Shown one piece after another: positions 51,601 through 52,747 of a stretch of 52,747 nucleotides of DNA. Numbering within the stretch: the first letter of the stretch is position 1; each line of letters starts with the position of its first letter. A program made the translations under genes and the position numbers. The stretch spans positions 1 to 52,747 of the forward strand of contig CAZVES010000004.1 in assembly GCA_964625835.1 (NCBI GenBank). Direction: 5' to 3'. A model generated the notes under the pieces. It was not told where the DNA came from. It ran no database searches and saw only the letters and a program-made list of their open reading frames with translations. The DNA comes from UBA5336 sp964625835 (lineage in GTDB: Bacteria > Pseudomonadota > Alphaproteobacteria > Caulobacterales > Hyphomonadaceae).

Positions 51601-52149
51601 TTAACCCTCGGGCAACAGAACCTTGTCGATCACATGGATCACGCCGTTTGAGGCCATCACATCCGCGGAGATGACATTCGCGCCATTCACGGTCACGCCG
51701 TCTGTTCCGTCGATGCTGACAGTGCCGTTCAGCGTTTCAGCCTCGGTGATCGTGCCAGCGAGCTGGTCAGACGTCACTTTCGCACCAGCAATCACATGCA
51801 GTTTCAGGATGCTGGCCAGCTGGTCCTTGTTCTCAGGCTTCAGAAGTGTTTCCACCGTACCCTCCGGAAGCGCGGCAAACGCCTCGTCGGTCGGTGCGAA
51901 CACAGTGAGCGGTCCGTCACCCTTGAGAGCGCCGGCGAGGTCAGCGGCGACCGCCGCTGCGATCAGCGTTTCGAATGACCCGGCAGCAGAGGCCACCTCC
52001 ACTATGTCGGCTTTCTCTTCATGGTGACCCACATAGCGAACGGTTTCACTGGCAGCGGTTTGCTGGGTCTTGCTGTAGGAGCAACCGTCGGCGAGGGCCG
52101 GGGCGGCAGCAAAGGCAAAAGCGCTGAGGGACAGTGCAAAGAGTTTCAT
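51601..52149 (-). CDS. Secreted fasciclin (FAS1) domain protein
   Basis: The 182-residue protein has a signal peptide (about 1-20, ending ALA) and one FAS1 domain: FETLIAAAVAADLAGALKG, LTVFAPTDEAFAALPEGTVE, LKLHVIAGAKVTSDQLAG and the C-terminal NGVIHVIDKVLLP. FAS1 domains mediate adhesion or bind ligands on the cell surface. GGAG lies 8 bases before the ATG. A putative ECF-type promoter is at 52198-52227. Neighbours give no further clue. Confidence 0.93.
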   Translation of the reverse strand: MKLFALSLSAFAFAAAPALADGCSYSKTQQTAASETVRYVGHHEEKADIVEVASAAGSFETLIAAAVAADLAGALKGDGPLTVFAPTDEAFAALPEGTVETLLKPENKDQLASILKLHVIAGAKVTSDQLAGTITEAETLNGTVSIDGTDGVTVNGANVISADVMASNGVIHVIDKVLLPEG

Positions 52150-52197
52150 GAAACATCTCCAGATGGCTGCCAGCAGTAAATGTCTGCTGGTGATTGT

Positions 52198-52227
52198 CTA
52201 TACGCCTCTCTATAGGAAATGGTTTCA
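52198..52227 (-). promoter_or_regulatory. Possible ECF-sigma promoter of the fasciclin gene
   Basis: On the minus strand TGAAACC (52227-52221) is followed after exactly 16 bases by CGTATAG (52204-52198), the spacing and shape of extracytoplasmic-function sigma promoters (AAC-type -35, CGT-type -10). The predicted transcription start is about 40 bases ahead of the ATG. The responsible sigma factor is not in the window. Confidence 0.35.
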
Positions 52228-52307
52228 AAGCTCACGTTTAGTTTACCTTTCACGTGAAGGTCGATGTGCTGCATGGCTTTTGCCCGCATTGGTGGTATTG
52301 AGATGGC

Positions 52308-52747
52308 ATGTCGATCTGGACGGCCATACTGGAAAGCGGACGCCGCCTTTTCCTCGCAGACGCCGAGGATGTCAGCGGCGATCCCGAGGCCCAATGCGCG
52401 CCGGACCCCAACGATGTCGGTTTCACGGCGGCGATCGTCGGGCTGGGCGCGAAGCTGGCCGCCGCTGACGGCTTTGTCTCCAATGACGAGTTGTCGACCT
52501 TCTCACGCGTATTCCGCTCGGCCCCGGAAGATGCCGATTCCGTGCGCCGGGTTTTCAATCTCGCCCGGCAGACCGTGAATGGGTACGAGGCTTATGCGCG
52601 GCGCATCGGGAAAAAGTACCGCGACCGCCCCTGCCTCCTGGAAGGCGTGCTTGACGGCTTGTTCCAGATCGCCGTGGCCGATGGTGTGGTCAAGAAGGAA
52701 GAGCTGGACTACCTTGAAACAGTCTCTGACGCGTTCGGCTTCGACGA
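52308..52747 (+). CDS. TerB-domain protein, DjlA-like, 5' part
   Basis: The first 146 residues are visible before the window ends. MSIWTAILESGRRLFLADAE is followed by a TerB-like helical domain (AAIVGLGAKLAAADGFVSND, then GLFQIAVADGVVKKEELDYL). In Alphaproteobacteria this start usually belongs to DjlA-type proteins with a C-terminal J domain, which act as DnaK co-chaperones; the J domain would lie beyond the right edge. A palindrome TTCACGTGAA at 52249-52258 lies in the intergenic region shared with the fasciclin gene. Confidence 0.82.
   Translation, partial: MSIWTAILESGRRLFLADAEDVSGDPEAQCAPDPNDVGFTAAIVGLGAKLAAADGFVSNDELSTFSRVFRSAPEDADSVRRVFNLARQTVNGYEAYARRIGKKYRDRPCLLEGVLDGLFQIAVADGVVKKEELDYLETVSDAFGFD

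Overview
The window is GC-rich, densely packed DNA from an alphaproteobacterium. The best lineage markers are the DUF1013 regulator TrcR, the DUF1476 zeta-type inhibitor of F1-ATPase next to purC, and the frequent 4-bp ATGA/TTGA gene overlaps. The mix of TonB, outer-membrane, lipoprotein and mechanosensitive genes suggests a marine, Caulobacter-related group (Hyphomonas/Maricaulis type). That placement is an inference; no rRNA is present. About 56 protein genes (three of them partial) and one tRNA-Gln are supported. No insertion sequence, phage, integrase or CRISPR array was seen. A run of exactly 100 N at 45742-45841 marks an assembly gap, so order and frame across it are not guaranteed.

Layout. 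1-5749: a truncated dipeptidyl-peptidase IV lipoprotein with a small lipoprotein ahead of it, a Sel1 protein, the ribosome factor EttA, an exported amidase, and a YaiI/DUF188 protein. 5740-9434: a small membrane protein, a soluble hybrid histidine kinase, a variant ClpP and TrcR. 9435-16823: a TspO-like membrane protein followed by three MscS-family channels of increasing size, then small membrane and secreted proteins. 16812-21847: DUF2147, an SDR of dienoyl-CoA reductase type, RecQ, OmpW and a histone-deacetylase-like hydrolase. 21932-28710: a TonB energy-transduction cluster on the minus strand (DUF3450, TtpC-like, ExbB, ExbD, ExbD, TonB, terminator, TonB, TPR). 29167-34995: tRNA-Gln, SppA, an alpha/beta hydrolase, an SCP2 protein, an acyl-CoA carboxyltransferase and a lipoprotein. 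35206-39916: an OxyR-like regulator with a small divergent gene, a VWA/CoxE-like protein, formate-tetrahydrofolate ligase and a DUF2780-like protein. 40169-42370: a large TIR-transmembrane-cysteine-repeat-LysM protein. 42386-52747: an acyl-CoA dehydrogenase, a sulfotransferase, a tyrosine phosphatase, the gap, purS and purC, the zeta inhibitor, pirin, small exported proteins, a fourth MscS channel, a fasciclin protein and the start of a TerB/DjlA-type gene.

How the genes work together. Most of the window is ordinary chromosomal content with an envelope theme: turgor release (four MscS channels), TonB-driven outer-membrane transport, membrane-peptide degradation (SppA), exported peptidases and many small lipoproteins. 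The most unusual item is the TIR-LysM protein. It is built so that a cytoplasmic TIR domain is joined through one membrane helix to periplasmic C-x12-C repeats and a wall-binding LysM, which looks like an envelope-sensing receptor with a possible NAD-cleaving output. The second is an OxyR-like regulator that has lost both redox cysteines but retains an ATAG-N7-CTAT operator just ahead of its own start codon. The third is the duplication of exbD and tonB, with an intrinsic terminator between the two tonB genes.
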